This document shows positions 43,393 to 52,989 of a stretch of 64,000 bases of DNA, piece after piece (position 1 is the stretch's first letter; each line of letters starts with the position of its first letter). Under the pieces are notes generated by a model that was not told the DNA's origin, ran no database searches, and worked only from the letters and a program-made list of their open reading frames with translations. Origin of the DNA: Phaeocystidibacter sp965659415 (lineage in GTDB: Bacteria; Bacteroidota; Bacteroidia; Flavobacteriales; Schleiferiaceae); the NCBI GenBank assembly GCA_965659415.1, contig CBFHVA010000002.1, forward strand, positions 62,001-126,000, written 5' to 3'. The position numbers and the translations under genes were made by a program.

Positions 43393-44517
43393 GTGACCAA
43401 ACTTAAAAAAGCACAGTTATTGAAAACAGAAATAAAATGCTATCTGCTTTTTTGCCTTTGCACTCTCCCGATATTCCTTGTTTATCTCCCTTTAGGGGAG
43501 CCTTTAAAAGGTGTCACTGCAAATCTAGAGGAGGGCAATCTTTCTTTTTTCGACGGTTCATGGCAAAAGAGTATTGAGGTCCAATTTGAACAAAATCTGC
43601 CCGCCCGTCCTCTGCTTGTTCGAACGCACAATCAGGTACAATATTCGCTTGGTGGAGAACTCAACCAAAACATCATTACCGGTAAAAATGAAGTGCTCTT
43701 CGAGAAGGCTTATCTGGATTTGATAACGGATTCTGAACCATTCAATGACGATTATTTGAATCAGATGGGCTCCTTGCTTAAAAGGTTTCAAGATAGTCTG
43801 AAAAATAGGGGTAAGGAATTCATGTTCATCTCTATTCCTGGTAAGCCCAACTATTTCGCCGAAGACCTGCCTAAGGGAATCGAAATTGCTGACACAAATA
43901 ATAGAATTCGTTTCTTAAATACTCTGCAAGCGTATAAAGTGGACCATATTGATATGCATGAGGTGCTGACTCAATTTGAAGATAGCACTGGCTATGATGC
44001 ATTCACCACCTATGGCATTCATTGGAGTCAGGCGGCTAGTAAATATGCCTATGTCGCTTTTACTGAACAAATCAATCAGCAACTCAGCAGGGAGGTGATA
44101 GATGCTCGTATAGAAGGAATTTATTCCAAAGACGACTATACGAAGGTTGAGGTCGATTTATGGGAAACCCTAAACTTGCTTTCATCAAAACCCAAAATGG
44201 TTAATCAACTAGGAGATGCTCAGTTGTACAATTCGGCAATTGAATCTGATTTCGGGCTTTGCATTATTGGTGATAGCTTTAATTGGCGCTGGTTTGGCGT
44301 GGGACTCACCCGTGCGCAGATTTTTAATCCCTCTTGGTTCTTGTATTATCACAAAAAAGCTCACAAGTCCGGGGAAGGATTAATCGGCAGAGCTGACTTG
44401 TCGACAACCCGTCAGGCAATTGAAGAGTCAGACTTGGTAGTCGTGATGCTCGTAGATGCAAATCTTGAGGCTCTTCCTTTTCACTTAAGTGAGTATTTAG
44501 ATGGCGTTGAGTGGTGA
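43393..44517 (+). CDS. AlgJ/AlgX-like SGNH-type protein of an O-acetylation cluster
   Basis: 374 residues from GTG 43393; no ATG is in frame near the N-terminal membrane helix (about 17-34). The extracytoplasmic domain has YDAFTTYGIHWSQAASKYAY (DxxxHW-like motif) and CIIGDSFNWRW (GDSF, serine-nucleophile motif), like AlgJ/AlgX acetyltransferases. It aligns along its length with the product of 44526-45650 (for example RPLLVRTHNQVQYSLGG with RAPLIRTYNQIEFDLNH), so they are paralogues. It likely takes acetyl groups moved across the membrane by the MBOAT protein and places them on a polysaccharide. It converges with its paralogue, with 8 bases between. Confidence 0.72.
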   Translation: MTKLKKAQLLKTEIKCYLLFCLCTLPIFLVYLPLGEPLKGVTANLEEGNLSFFDGSWQKSIEVQFEQNLPARPLLVRTHNQVQYSLGGELNQNIITGKNEVLFEKAYLDLITDSEPFNDDYLNQMGSLLKRFQDSLKNRGKEFMFISIPGKPNYFAEDLPKGIEIADTNNRIRFLNTLQAYKVDHIDMHEVLTQFEDSTGYDAFTTYGIHWSQAASKYAYVAFTEQINQQLSREVIDARIEGIYSKDDYTKVEVDLWETLNLLSSKPKMVNQLGDAQLYNSAIESDFGLCIIGDSFNWRWFGVGLTRAQIFNPSWFLYYHKKAHKSGEGLIGRADLSTTRQAIEESDLVVVMLVDANLEALPFHLSEYLDGVEW

Positions 44518-44525
44518 ATTTTCAT

Positions 44526-45650
44526 TCATTCCAAACCCTGCTTTAAGTCGTCAACTAAGCCGTATGGCAATTGAGGGAGTACACTTTCAGTTGCCATCAT
44601 CACTACTACATCTCGACTTAAGATTTCTGCCCAACGATCCAATTCATCTATAGGTTTTTCTCCATGTCGCGAGTCGAAGCAAGTATTATTGTAATACCAA
44701 AAACTGTAATCAGGATTAAACACGTGAAGGTTTAGCTTGCTGTAATTCATGACCCAAAAAAAGCTGTCTGAAATCATGAGAACGTCTGGTTTCAATCTAT
44801 CCGTTGTGTCATACCTCACTTGCGGGAAGTAAAGCTCTTGTGTTCTAGGCATCAGCCAAACGTTCATATGTTCAGCCAGTTCAGTATCGGCTTCATTTAC
44901 GCTATCTAAATATACCCCTGGTGAAAGTTGAATAGCGGCTACAACCGTATCCATCAAATTACCAATGGCTTCCATCATCATTTGCCCTCCTAGCAGCGCT
45001 CCGTACTCTGTCCAGTGCGTTCCTGTATTCGGAAAAAGTGGACGTGTAGTAGTGTCCTTAGCCATCATAAACGTTTCGTTTAAATTGAGCACCGGTATAT
45101 CCAAGGCTTCGAATTCGCGTATCATAGTCCATTGATTCACCGAATCACCTTCAGTCTTTACTAGGTTCTTGGGTAAATTCTCAGGCATGTATCGCACCTT
45201 GTTTGGTGCAATCACCACGAGTAAAGGAATGTTGTGGCTCTCCAAAGTATCTCGAAGCCAACGGAAGTCCTTAGCCTTGTTCCGCCAGAAGACTCTTCCT
45301 TTATAATCATGACCCCTATATGTAGGGAAGTAATTGTAGGCGAAATATTGGTTGTTCTGACCTACCGTCACATAGGTGCTAGAAAAGTGATTTAAGTCAA
45401 ATTCAATTTGATTGTAGGTTCGAATCAAGGGTGCTCTAACCATCAAGTTTTCCTTGTACCATTGGTCAAGTGAGTTTTGGTAAGAGTCATTCAACAGGTT
45501 TTTCGTGTTCAATTTTTCAATCTCCACTTCTTCGAAAGAGCCATGGAGTGAACCGATATGGAGAAACCCAAATGTAGTCCCCATAAAAACCAGTACTAAA
45601 GCACCAAAGATGGTCGCGAACCCTACCCTTGCCGTGTCTGAAGGCTTCAT
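44526..45650 (-). CDS. AlgJ/AlgX-like SGNH-type protein, paralogue, coupled to the MBOAT gene
   Basis: 374 residues from ATG 45650 (a TTG one codon earlier reads in frame). One N-terminal membrane helix (about 9-30) is followed by an extracytoplasmic domain with FPNTGTHWTEYGALLGG (the HW motif) and VLMISDSFFWVMNY (the DSF motif). The start overlaps the MBOAT stop as ATGA, so the two act together: MBOAT supplies acetyl groups and this protein transfers them to a glycan outside the inner membrane. The target glycan is unknown. Confidence 0.8.
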   Translation of the reverse strand: MKPSDTARVGFATIFGALVLVFMGTTFGFLHIGSLHGSFEEVEIEKLNTKNLLNDSYQNSLDQWYKENLMVRAPLIRTYNQIEFDLNHFSSTYVTVGQNNQYFAYNYFPTYRGHDYKGRVFWRNKAKDFRWLRDTLESHNIPLLVVIAPNKVRYMPENLPKNLVKTEGDSVNQWTMIREFEALDIPVLNLNETFMMAKDTTTRPLFPNTGTHWTEYGALLGGQMMMEAIGNLMDTVVAAIQLSPGVYLDSVNEADTELAEHMNVWLMPRTQELYFPQVRYDTTDRLKPDVLMISDSFFWVMNYSKLNLHVFNPDYSFWYYNNTCFDSRHGEKPIDELDRWAEILSRDVVVMMATESVLPQLPYGLVDDLKQGLE

Positions 45651-47050
45651 CAAAACTTAAAGTAGATGAACGGATTGAAATCGGAGCTAACTATAAAAGC
45701 ACTGGATAAAACTATCAACAATATGGTCGCTAAGGTCAGAACAATTGCTTTTGGTACAGACAAGGTGCGATACACCGAATCTTCAAAACGTGAAGCACGC
45801 TTTCCCATTTTCCAAATGGAGAATACCGTCGCTAGTCCAAAAGTTAAGAGCTGCAGGTTGTTCAATTCCAGAATTCCATCTGTTCCTGAAATCATGGCCT
45901 CCGAATAAATCTGGAAGGTCGACCAATCCTCAATTCGAAACAGCAACCAACCCAACATGGCTAAGAAAAACGTAAAAGCGGTTTGAAAGAGCACGGGTAA
46001 GCGCGTGGTCAGCTTAAGAAGAAAGGCCCTTTCCAGTACCAACCACATCCCGTGGTAGGCGCCCCAAATCACAAAATTCCAATTGTCGCCGTGCCATAAG
46101 CCGCTTATCAAAAACACCAGCCAAAGATTGATGTATGTGCGAGAAACGCCTTTGCGATTTCCACCCAAAGGAATGTACAGGTAATCGCGCATCCAACTGC
46201 TCAGAGTAATATGCCATCGGCGCCAAAACTCGGTGATATTTTTAGAGAGATACGGGAAGTTGAAGTTCTCTGGGAAGTGAAAGCCCATCATTCGACCCAA
46301 TCCAATGGCCATATCGGAGTAGCCAGAAAAATCAAAATAAATCTGGAAGGTGTATGCTAGGAGTGCAACCCAGCTTCCCAACATGGTGGGGTTTAGCTCG
46401 TCATTGTAAAATCCATCAGCTATCTCACCCATGGTGTTAGCAATGAGCACCTTCTTTGCCAAACCAATAGAGAAGCGAAATAGTCCGAGCAAGCGTTCTT
46501 CAGAATTCAAGTTGGACCTGCGATCTTTAATCTGCTCCGAAATCTCTTTATACCGAACAATGGGACCAGCAATCAGCTGAGGGAAGAGCACCACAAAGAG
46601 GGCATAATCCACCCAATTTCGCTGGGGCTCTTTTTCACCTCGGTATACGTCCACCAGATAACTGATCTTCTGGAATGTGAAAAATGATATCCCAATAGGC
46701 AATGCCACTCTCGTCCAAAGTTGGCCGTCCATGCCCAAACGCTCTAGAAGGATGGTGAAGTTTTCTACGAAGAAGTTGGCATACTTGAAATAGGCCAGTA
46801 AACCAATGTTCAGAACGAGTCCGGCGACCAACCACCGTTTACCCTTCGGTTTCGAAAACTGTTGCGCAATGAAGAAATCGGCAGATAAGCTCGCGAAGAG
46901 CACAAAAACAAATACAGGACCACCCCATGCGTAAAAAAACGTGGACCCAATAAGTGCCCATAGGTTCTTTAACCGGTAAGGGACAAGGAAGTAGACCAGG
47001 AAGAACGCGGGTAAGAAACCAAACAAAAAGAGAGCACTGCTAAATACCAT
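45650..47050 (-). CDS. MBOAT-family O-acyltransferase (AlgI/DltB-like)
   Basis: 466 residues with about 11-12 membrane helices. Family motifs include FPQLIAGPIVRYKEI, FHFPENFNFPYLSKNITEFWRRWH (cut here only in description), SSWMRDYLYIPLGG, and the two conserved histidines in LWHGDNWNFVIWGAYHG. Such proteins bring acetyl groups from acetyl-CoA across the inner membrane for O-acetylation of exopolysaccharide or peptidoglycan. The gene is followed by a coupled AlgX-like partner. It probably shares a transcript with the ABC ATPase gene 8 bases upstream. Confidence 0.92.
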   Translation of the reverse strand: MVFSSALFLFGFLPAFFLVYFLVPYRLKNLWALIGSTFFYAWGGPVFVFVLFASLSADFFIAQQFSKPKGKRWLVAGLVLNIGLLAYFKYANFFVENFTILLERLGMDGQLWTRVALPIGISFFTFQKISYLVDVYRGEKEPQRNWVDYALFVVLFPQLIAGPIVRYKEISEQIKDRRSNLNSEERLLGLFRFSIGLAKKVLIANTMGEIADGFYNDELNPTMLGSWVALLAYTFQIYFDFSGYSDMAIGLGRMMGFHFPENFNFPYLSKNITEFWRRWHITLSSWMRDYLYIPLGGNRKGVSRTYINLWLVFLISGLWHGDNWNFVIWGAYHGMWLVLERAFLLKLTTRLPVLFQTAFTFFLAMLGWLLFRIEDWSTFQIYSEAMISGTDGILELNNLQLLTFGLATVFSIWKMGKRASRFEDSVYRTLSVPKAIVLTLATILLIVLSSAFIVSSDFNPFIYFKF

Positions 47051-47058
47051 CTACACAA

Positions 47059-48696
47059 TCAAATTTTGGGAATAGATGAAATCAATTTCTGCGTGTATTC
47101 AGAGTTCGGGTTGGCGTATACCTTGTCCGCATCACCATATTCCTCCAAATAACCTGAGCGCATAACCATGAGGTGATCACTCATGTACTTTACTACGCTC
47201 AAATCATGACTAATAAACAAATAAGAGAAGCCAAACTCTTCTTTTAACTCATTGAGCAAATTGAGTACTTGCGCTTGTACGCTCACATCGAGTGCTGAAA
47301 CCGACTCGTCGCAAATCAAAAGCTCCGGCTCTACCGCTAAGGCCCTAGCAATACCAATGCGTTGTCTTTGTCCGCCTGAGAATTCATGTGGATACTTCTG
47401 CAGGGCATCGGCGCCTAATCCAACGCGCTCCAACAGATAGGCTGCACGCTCTTTGCGCTTTCCCTTATGCAACCCGTGAACCTGCATGGGCTCCATAATT
47501 ACCTGTTCGATTTTCATCCGGGGGTTCAATGACGCAAACGGGTCTTGGAAGATCATTTGAATTTCCTTCCGAAGCTTACGGAGTGGTCCGCCTTTGAGAT
47601 GGGTAATGTCTTTTCCTTTCCATAGAATCTCTCCTGCATTGGCCTCGTGCAAATGGACTAAACAACGACTCAAGGTGCTTTTTCCGCAACCCGATTCGCC
47701 CACCAAACCGAGGGTTTCACATTTGAACAGCTTTACACTTACTCCATTGACGGCTTTGAATACTTCGGCAGATCCAAACCAGCGGGTCCCTCCAATCGCA
47801 AACCACTTTTCCAGGTTTCGAATTTCTAGGAGTACCTCCTCAGATGAACTCTTTGGCAATTGTGTGGTACTCTTTGACACCCTTCCTTGCAGCACGTCTT
47901 CAACGGTAGTCAGTCGATAGGGTCTATCATTCAATGGAGGTCTACATGCGAGCAAGCCTTTGGTATAGTCCGATTCTGGGTGATTTAAAACACCATCAGC
48001 AGTGCCGTGTTCCATTACTTCACCTCGAAAAAGAACGAGTACCTCATCGGCTACTTCAGCTACCACGCCAAGATCATGGGTGATAAATAATACGGCCATC
48101 TTTCTCCTTTTCTGTATGGAGCGAATTAATCGAAGGATTTCTTTTTGAACCGTTACATCTAAGGCCGTGGTGGGCTCATCGGCAATCAACAGCTGTGGCG
48201 AGCAAGCCAAGGCCATGGCAATGACCACTCGCTGCCTTTGTCCGCCGCTCAACTCGTGCGGCCAAGCGCTGTATTTCTCTTCGGGTTGTAGGATTTGGAC
48301 TTCTTTGAAAAGATCTAACACTCTGTTCCGAGAGGCTTTCGCGCCGATCTTTTCGTGCTTCATGATCATTTCGGCCACTTGCTCACCACATCGCATGGAT
48401 GGGTTTAAGGCGGTCATCGGCTCTTGAAAAATCATCGCCATTCTAGCCCCTCTGAAAGACTGATGCTCTTGCTTGGAAAGGGAAAGCAAACTCGTTCCAT
48501 CGAATCGCAATGTGGCGGCTTCAATCTCGGCATCGAGCAGTCCCATAATGGCCAAACTCGTAACCGACTTACCTGAACCGGATTCACCCACAATGGCCAA
48601 GGTTCTGGACTCATTGAGTTCGAAAGATATACCCTTCACTACCGGAGTAGCGCCAAAAGCAATGGAAAGTTGATCAACCTGGAGCAGCGCAGACAT
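47059..48696 (-). CDS. fused peptide ABC transporter ATPase (DppD-DppF-like, two nucleotide-binding domains)
   Basis: 545 residues with two complete ABC domains. Domain 1: Walker A GESGSGKS (about 36-43), signature LSGGQRQR, Walker B LLIADEPT. Domain 2: Walker A GESGCGKS (about 334), signature FSGGQRQR, Walker B LLICDESV. Fused ATPases of this order power oligopeptide/dipeptide importers or microcin-type ABC systems. Permease and binding-protein genes are not adjacent, so the membrane partners lie elsewhere. It lies between an exonuclease gene and the MBOAT gene on the same strand. Confidence 0.92.
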   Translation of the reverse strand: MSALLQVDQLSIAFGATPVVKGISFELNESRTLAIVGESGSGKSVTSLAIMGLLDAEIEAATLRFDGTSLLSLSKQEHQSFRGARMAMIFQEPMTALNPSMRCGEQVAEMIMKHEKIGAKASRNRVLDLFKEVQILQPEEKYSAWPHELSGGQRQRVVIAMALACSPQLLIADEPTTALDVTVQKEILRLIRSIQKRRKMAVLFITHDLGVVAEVADEVLVLFRGEVMEHGTADGVLNHPESDYTKGLLACRPPLNDRPYRLTTVEDVLQGRVSKSTTQLPKSSSEEVLLEIRNLEKWFAIGGTRWFGSAEVFKAVNGVSVKLFKCETLGLVGESGCGKSTLSRCLVHLHEANAGEILWKGKDITHLKGGPLRKLRKEIQMIFQDPFASLNPRMKIEQVIMEPMQVHGLHKGKRKERAAYLLERVGLGADALQKYPHEFSGGQRQRIGIARALAVEPELLICDESVSALDVSVQAQVLNLLNELKEEFGFSYLFISHDLSVVKYMSDHLMVMRSGYLEEYGDADKVYANPNSEYTQKLISSIPKI

Positions 48697-48723
48697 TTGT
48701 GCAAGATAGGAAACTGGAGGCGC

Positions 48724-49419
48724 TTATGTGCCCGATACGACCACGTCATCAGAGATGGCCGGTTCGCCTTGTAAACGTTGCCAAACACGAGCTAGGGTAA
48801 CCACATCTTTCTCGCAATACCGAGCTATACGCTTCAAGTCATTCTCCTTCCAATATACCCCTCCCACCATAGATCCGTCGATGTCATCCTTCGGTGTAGG
48901 GATGTCGAAAAGCGCAGCCAAAAGTTTTAATGAAGTGAAACTCTTTCGATCGCCAAACTTCCACAGTTCCATAGTGTCAATGTGCGGTACTTCCCAGGGT
49001 TTCTTTCCAGCTAAGTTTAACTGTCCGGGTAAATCCACTCCTTGAACAACCATCCGCCTTCCCAAATAAGGAAAATCAAACTCCTTCCCGTTGTGGGCGC
49101 ACAGGTGGAAGTTGGCAAAATGCGTAGATAAAAGCTCCGACAATTCAGCAAGAATGATGCGCTCATCGTGATTGAAAAGACTCTTTACTCGAAACTCTCT
49201 ATCAGCCCCAGTACCTCGAAAATACCCGAGCGATACACAAACCACCTTTCCAAACTCGGCCAAAATGCCTGCTCTTTGTGGGTAAAAGTCTCCAGCCGTA
49301 ATATCTTCTCCTCGCTGCCATTGCGTTTTCTCGGCCCAAAGCGACTGCCAAGTCTCATTCATATCTGTGAACTCTGGGTGAGCCGAAACCGTTTCAATGT
49401 CCAGAAAAAGAATATTCAT
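48724..49419 (-). CDS. predicted 3'-5' exonuclease (PolB-like, DEDDy)
   Basis: 231 residues. Exo I motif FLDIETVS at residues 5-12, Exo II around HNGKEFDFPYLGRR, and Exo III in ARYCEKDVVTLARVW, which has the Tyr and Asp of the DEDDy group. This stand-alone family resembles the proofreading domain of family B DNA polymerases and may trim DNA or RNA 3' ends in repair. It is the first of four same-strand genes running to 44526 and is divergent from a serine hydrolase gene. Confidence 0.88.
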   Translation of the reverse strand: MNILFLDIETVSAHPEFTDMNETWQSLWAEKTQWQRGEDITAGDFYPQRAGILAEFGKVVCVSLGYFRGTGADREFRVKSLFNHDERIILAELSELLSTHFANFHLCAHNGKEFDFPYLGRRMVVQGVDLPGQLNLAGKKPWEVPHIDTMELWKFGDRKSFTSLKLLAALFDIPTPKDDIDGSMVGGVYWKENDLKRIARYCEKDVVTLARVWQRLQGEPAISDDVVVSGT

Positions 49420-49520
49420 CGTCGTGCTGTTTATTCAAATGTACAGGTTGAGAAATCAAAACTTGAAATCTCAACAAACGGCATGGTCAGGTGCTCGAAG
49501 AATTTCACGAAATTGGCTGC

Positions 49521-50678
49521 ATGAGGAAGGCAATGAAAAGGACAATCTATGTTCTATTTGGAATATTGATTGTGCTCTGGGTGGTTACGCTTACCCCCTA
49601 TGAGTATTTGTTAAAAGGAGTGCGCGCTACCTATATGGCTGGCGAAACTTCAGCAACAATAGACGATAAACAATATTTCAGCACCGAACTCATCCGGTCG
49701 CAAGCTCCTCGCCCTTGGGCGGAGCAATTGAATGCCGAATTAGCCCCTTCAGGATTCTTGGATTCCCTTCTTAAAAGCACGGAAACAGTTGCTCTTGCCA
49801 TTTTTCATCAGGATAAGCTTGTGTACGAGGAATACGCCGAATCCTACAGCACCACTTCCAGAACAAACAGTTTCTCCATGGCAAAAACCGTGGTGGCTAT
49901 GCTTGCCCAAATTGCTATCGATCAAGGATATTTTGCGAATTGGGACCAAAACGTGATTGATTTTTTACCCGAATTACAAGGAGAATATGCCGGTGACCTC
50001 ACTTTGGGACATCTTTCAAAGATGCAGGGAGGGCTAGACTGGGATGAGCACTACAAAAATGCCTTTGGCATAACTGCTAGAGCCTATTATGGTGCAGATA
50101 TTACCAAAGTGATGTTCCGCGATGTTCCCATTTCTGATATGCCCGGAGAAACCTACGAATACCAGAGTGGATCCACGCAATTATTGGGAGAATGCTTGGA
50201 GGTAGCCACTGGCAGGAGCTTGCCCGAATTGGCTTCCGAGTGGATTTGGACTCCGGCAGGTTGTACAGATGATGCAGAATGGCATGTAGATGGGGAAGGT
50301 CAAGCCATTGCATACTGTTGCATTAATAGCAATGCGCGCGATTTTGCACGGTTAGGTCACATTTTACTACACAAGGGAACTTGGAATAACCACCTTTTTA
50401 TGGATAGCGCAAATGTGTCCGACTTCTTTAGCCCGATTTCCACAGAATTCTACGGTCGCTCCATTTGGTTGAATTCCATTGAGGGTTATTCCTTTTCTTA
50501 CTTCCACGGAATTAACGGGCAATTCATCATTATGGTTCCTGATGCCGACTTAGTGATTGCGCGGCTTGGACATGTTCGGGGACCGTATGCCGACGAAAAA
50601 ACGCGTCTCCCTGTTCTGGTAGATGAATTGGTACGCTTCTATCTGTCCAAAGTAGAGGAGTCCGAAGTGGCTTATTGA
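49521..50678 (+). CDS. serine hydrolase of the beta-lactamase/class C superfamily
   Basis: 385 residues from ATG 49521 (a second ATG is at 49533). One N-terminal membrane helix or uncleaved signal (about 7-24) is followed by a beta-lactamase domain with SxxK in SFSMAKTV, Tyr-Gln-Ser in YEYQSGSTQLLG at the YxN position, and a C-terminal HGINGQFIIM stretch in place of KTG. Related enzymes are esterases, D-aminopeptidases or carboxypeptidases; the substrate is not evident. Its end overlaps that of lipB by 7 bases. Confidence 0.87.
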   Translation: MRKAMKRTIYVLFGILIVLWVVTLTPYEYLLKGVRATYMAGETSATIDDKQYFSTELIRSQAPRPWAEQLNAELAPSGFLDSLLKSTETVALAIFHQDKLVYEEYAESYSTTSRTNSFSMAKTVVAMLAQIAIDQGYFANWDQNVIDFLPELQGEYAGDLTLGHLSKMQGGLDWDEHYKNAFGITARAYYGADITKVMFRDVPISDMPGETYEYQSGSTQLLGECLEVATGRSLPELASEWIWTPAGCTDDAEWHVDGEGQAIAYCCINSNARDFARLGHILLHKGTWNNHLFMDSANVSDFFSPISTEFYGRSIWLNSIEGYSFSYFHGINGQFIIMVPDADLVIARLGHVRGPYADEKTRLPVLVDELVRFYLSKVEESEVAY

Positions 50679-51370
50679 TATTGAATGGAGAAGAGGTCGG
50701 ACAAGTGCTTTTTCACTTTGCCCTTTACTTCATCCATATCTGGAGCATATCCTAATTCTACATGCAAAGAGGCCACGGCCTTGTCTGCTATACCGCAGGG
50801 TACGATATAGTCAAAATACTTGAGATCGGTATTCACGTTAAAGGCAAAACCGTGCATGGTTACCCACCGGCTCGCACGCACGCCCAAAGCACATATCTTT
50901 CGGGCTGTAGGCTTACCCGCATCGAGCCATACACCTGTTTCTCCTTCACTTCGTTCCCCTTTCAGACTATATTCATCCAAGGTTAGAATAATGGCCTCTT
51001 CGAGATAGCGAAGGTATTTGTGGATATCCGTAAAGTGTTCGTCGAGGTCAAAAATCGGGTATCCCACCAATTGCCCAGGACCGTGGTACGTTATGTCTCC
51101 ACCTCGGTTGATTTTAAACCAATCAATGCCCTCCTCAGCCATCTTTGCTTCTGATATGAGCAGGTGCTCTACTTTTCCGCTCTTTCCTAGCGTATAGACA
51201 TGAGGGTGGTGAACGAAGAGTAAGCGGTCTTGGGTAGGTATGCGTTCTTCCTCAGCAACCTTGCGGTTTGCCGACTTCAATTGGACAATCTCATCAAAGA
51301 TTTGTTCTTGATAATCCCATGCCTCTTTGTATCGCATGGTTCCCAAGTCTTCAAACTGAACCGTTCTCAT
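50672..51370 (-). CDS. lipB: octanoyl-[acyl carrier protein]:protein N-octanoyltransferase
   Basis: 232 residues from ATG 51370 (a GTG one codon earlier also reads in frame). LipB moves octanoyl groups to lipoyl domains for lipoate synthesis. The motifs are GDITYHGPGQLVGYPIFDL, the catalytic Lys in TARKICALGVRAS, and the catalytic Cys in YIVPCGIAD. The start overlaps the stop of an upstream barrel-protein gene as ATGA. The 3' end overlaps that of the serine hydrolase gene. Confidence 0.93.
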   Translation of the reverse strand: MRTVQFEDLGTMRYKEAWDYQEQIFDEIVQLKSANRKVAEEERIPTQDRLLFVHHPHVYTLGKSGKVEHLLISEAKMAEEGIDWFKINRGGDITYHGPGQLVGYPIFDLDEHFTDIHKYLRYLEEAIILTLDEYSLKGERSEGETGVWLDAGKPTARKICALGVRASRWVTMHGFAFNVNTDLKYFDYIVPCGIADKAVASLHVELGYAPDMDEVKGKVKKHLSDLFSIQYQ

Positions 51371-51933
51371 CACAGAAATACTTGAAAGCCTATACCTATT
51401 CCGAAGGCTGAAGTCATTGAAGGATTCGTATAAAAGCCATCTTGACGCTCACTAGCGCTATACCTTTCATTGTAGAAAGCAAAGATATCCAACGCAACGT
51501 GCTTGTTAAAGCGGCTAAGGTAGCCGGCTCGTGCACCCCAAATCCATGCATATCTGCCTTTGGTAGTGCCTGAAAACGATGATTCATCCACGCCCCATGC
51601 ATATCCACCTTTGAGTCCAGCGTACAATGCGTGTCTATCTCCTTCAAAAAAATAATAATATCTCGACATAGGCACCAATTCGGTATATCTGGAAAGTGGA
51701 GAGATGGTATATCCAGCTTCCAGCCCTATCAATACATTAGTGTGAACGAAGTACCCACCGTTCAGATTTACTCGGCCGTAATACGACACCTGATCGAGTA
51801 CCATCTCACCGTTCAACTGTAAATCGCCCCCCGCCAGCCAAGATATTCCGCCAATAGAATCTTGCTCATTGGTTTGGGCTGTGCTAAACTGAACGTGGAG
51901 AAGAAGAACGATTGAGAGCAGTAGTTTCCTCAT
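51370..51933 (-). CDS. outer-membrane beta-barrel protein
   Basis: 187 residues. The signal peptide is 1-19 (ends FSTAQ). Strands alternate (LQLNGEMVLDQVSYYGRVNLN, ANALYAGLKGGYAWGV-like, KHVALDIFAFYNERY), and the C-terminus is GIGIGFQVFL, with an aromatic near the end. About eight strands are predicted. Function unknown. It has ATGA overlaps on both sides (lipB and the isomerase), so three genes share one transcript without an evident common pathway. Confidence 0.72.
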   Translation of the reverse strand: MRKLLLSIVLLLHVQFSTAQTNEQDSIGGISWLAGGDLQLNGEMVLDQVSYYGRVNLNGGYFVHTNVLIGLEAGYTISPLSRYTELVPMSRYYYFFEGDRHALYAGLKGGYAWGVDESSFSGTTKGRYAWIWGARAGYLSRFNKHVALDIFAFYNERYSASERQDGFYTNPSMTSAFGIGIGFQVFL

Positions 51934-52922
51934 TCCTGAAATCTCTGTAGGTGTGCTTTTAAGTCCTCAATCACACTGATATCATATATATCGCACCCTG
52001 AAATCACATGAAGGTAATAAGAAACCCAATCTCCGAGATGGATGAGGTACAATGCCGCTTCGATTCGATTCTGACCTTTAGCCACAATTTCATGCACGTG
52101 AGGCGTATGCTTCTTTATCCGTTCGATATTCACTGCGGATCGCAGGGTGTTTCGTTTATGCTCGAACTCACTACGAAGTACGATAACGGATTGCCCATCA
52201 GTACCACCCTCCCAGCCCACCATTTCATTGTGATTCATTTCGGGAATCACCGCATCCCATCCAAGCATCTTGGCATTCTCATTAATCTGTTGTCGCCAAC
52301 GTGTGCCCACTCCTCCGAGTCCTGCTGTAGAATATACGGCCACCACCTTTCGATCGATGTTATTGGCAATCCTTTTAGCCAGGTCATGGATAGCACCTGA
52401 TTCACTTTCAAGAAAATCTGCGGCATTGGCAATTTGCTCCTCCCAAGATTCGGGCAAGTGAATGTGATAATTATCGAGTAATCGAAACAGCTGCACAAAG
52501 GAATAACCCAGCATGGAGCGCGGTGGGTTACCTCCTGGGATAATGATATGATTCAAGCCTCTTTCCTCACAAAACTCCTTCAACTTTCCACCGCTTGTAA
52601 TGCCAGCCATCATAGCGCCATGCTCCAAACCCTGTCCTGACGCTGAAAGTGTTTCCTCTGTATTTCCAGAATAACTGCAAGCGATAACGAGGGTATCTGC
52701 GCTCACCCAATGCGGGATATTGTAGCCTTTATTGACGATCACCGGGATTCTCGCCGTATCCATGCAAAGCTCGCTTACGATAGTACCACCTATACCTGAT
52801 CCACCCAATCCTGTTATCAGCACGTTTGCAGGACGCATACCCGTGTTCCTTAGAGGCGCCTCTTTTGCAATTTTGAGGCCTTCACGAAGATGTTGGGGGA
52901 AACTAGAAATGAGGTCTTTCAT
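51930..52922 (-). CDS. bifunctional phosphoglucose/phosphomannose isomerase
   Basis: 330 residues from ATG 52922 (MKDLISSFPQHLREGLKIA); an in-frame start at 53027 would extend into the neighbouring GNAT gene region and is not supported. Two SIS domains are present: LITGLGGSGIGGTIVSEL and ACSYSGNTEETLSA in the first, and ENAKMLGWDAVIPEMNHNEM in the second. It interconverts glucose 6-phosphate or mannose 6-phosphate with fructose 6-phosphate. First gene of an isomerase, barrel, lipB unit. Confidence 0.88.
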   Translation of the reverse strand: MKDLISSFPQHLREGLKIAKEAPLRNTGMRPANVLITGLGGSGIGGTIVSELCMDTARIPVIVNKGYNIPHWVSADTLVIACSYSGNTEETLSASGQGLEHGAMMAGITSGGKLKEFCEERGLNHIIIPGGNPPRSMLGYSFVQLFRLLDNYHIHLPESWEEQIANAADFLESESGAIHDLAKRIANNIDRKVVAVYSTAGLGGVGTRWRQQINENAKMLGWDAVIPEMNHNEMVGWEGGTDGQSVIVLRSEFEHKRNTLRSAVNIERIKKHTPHVHEIVAKGQNRIEAALYLIHLGDWVSYYLHVISGCDIYDISVIEDLKAHLQRFQE

Positions 52923-52989
52923 GGTGACTATTGCAGGTTTAATACGAAAGTACGACTTTGGTTTGGCTTCAGAATTGAAATCATCCCGA

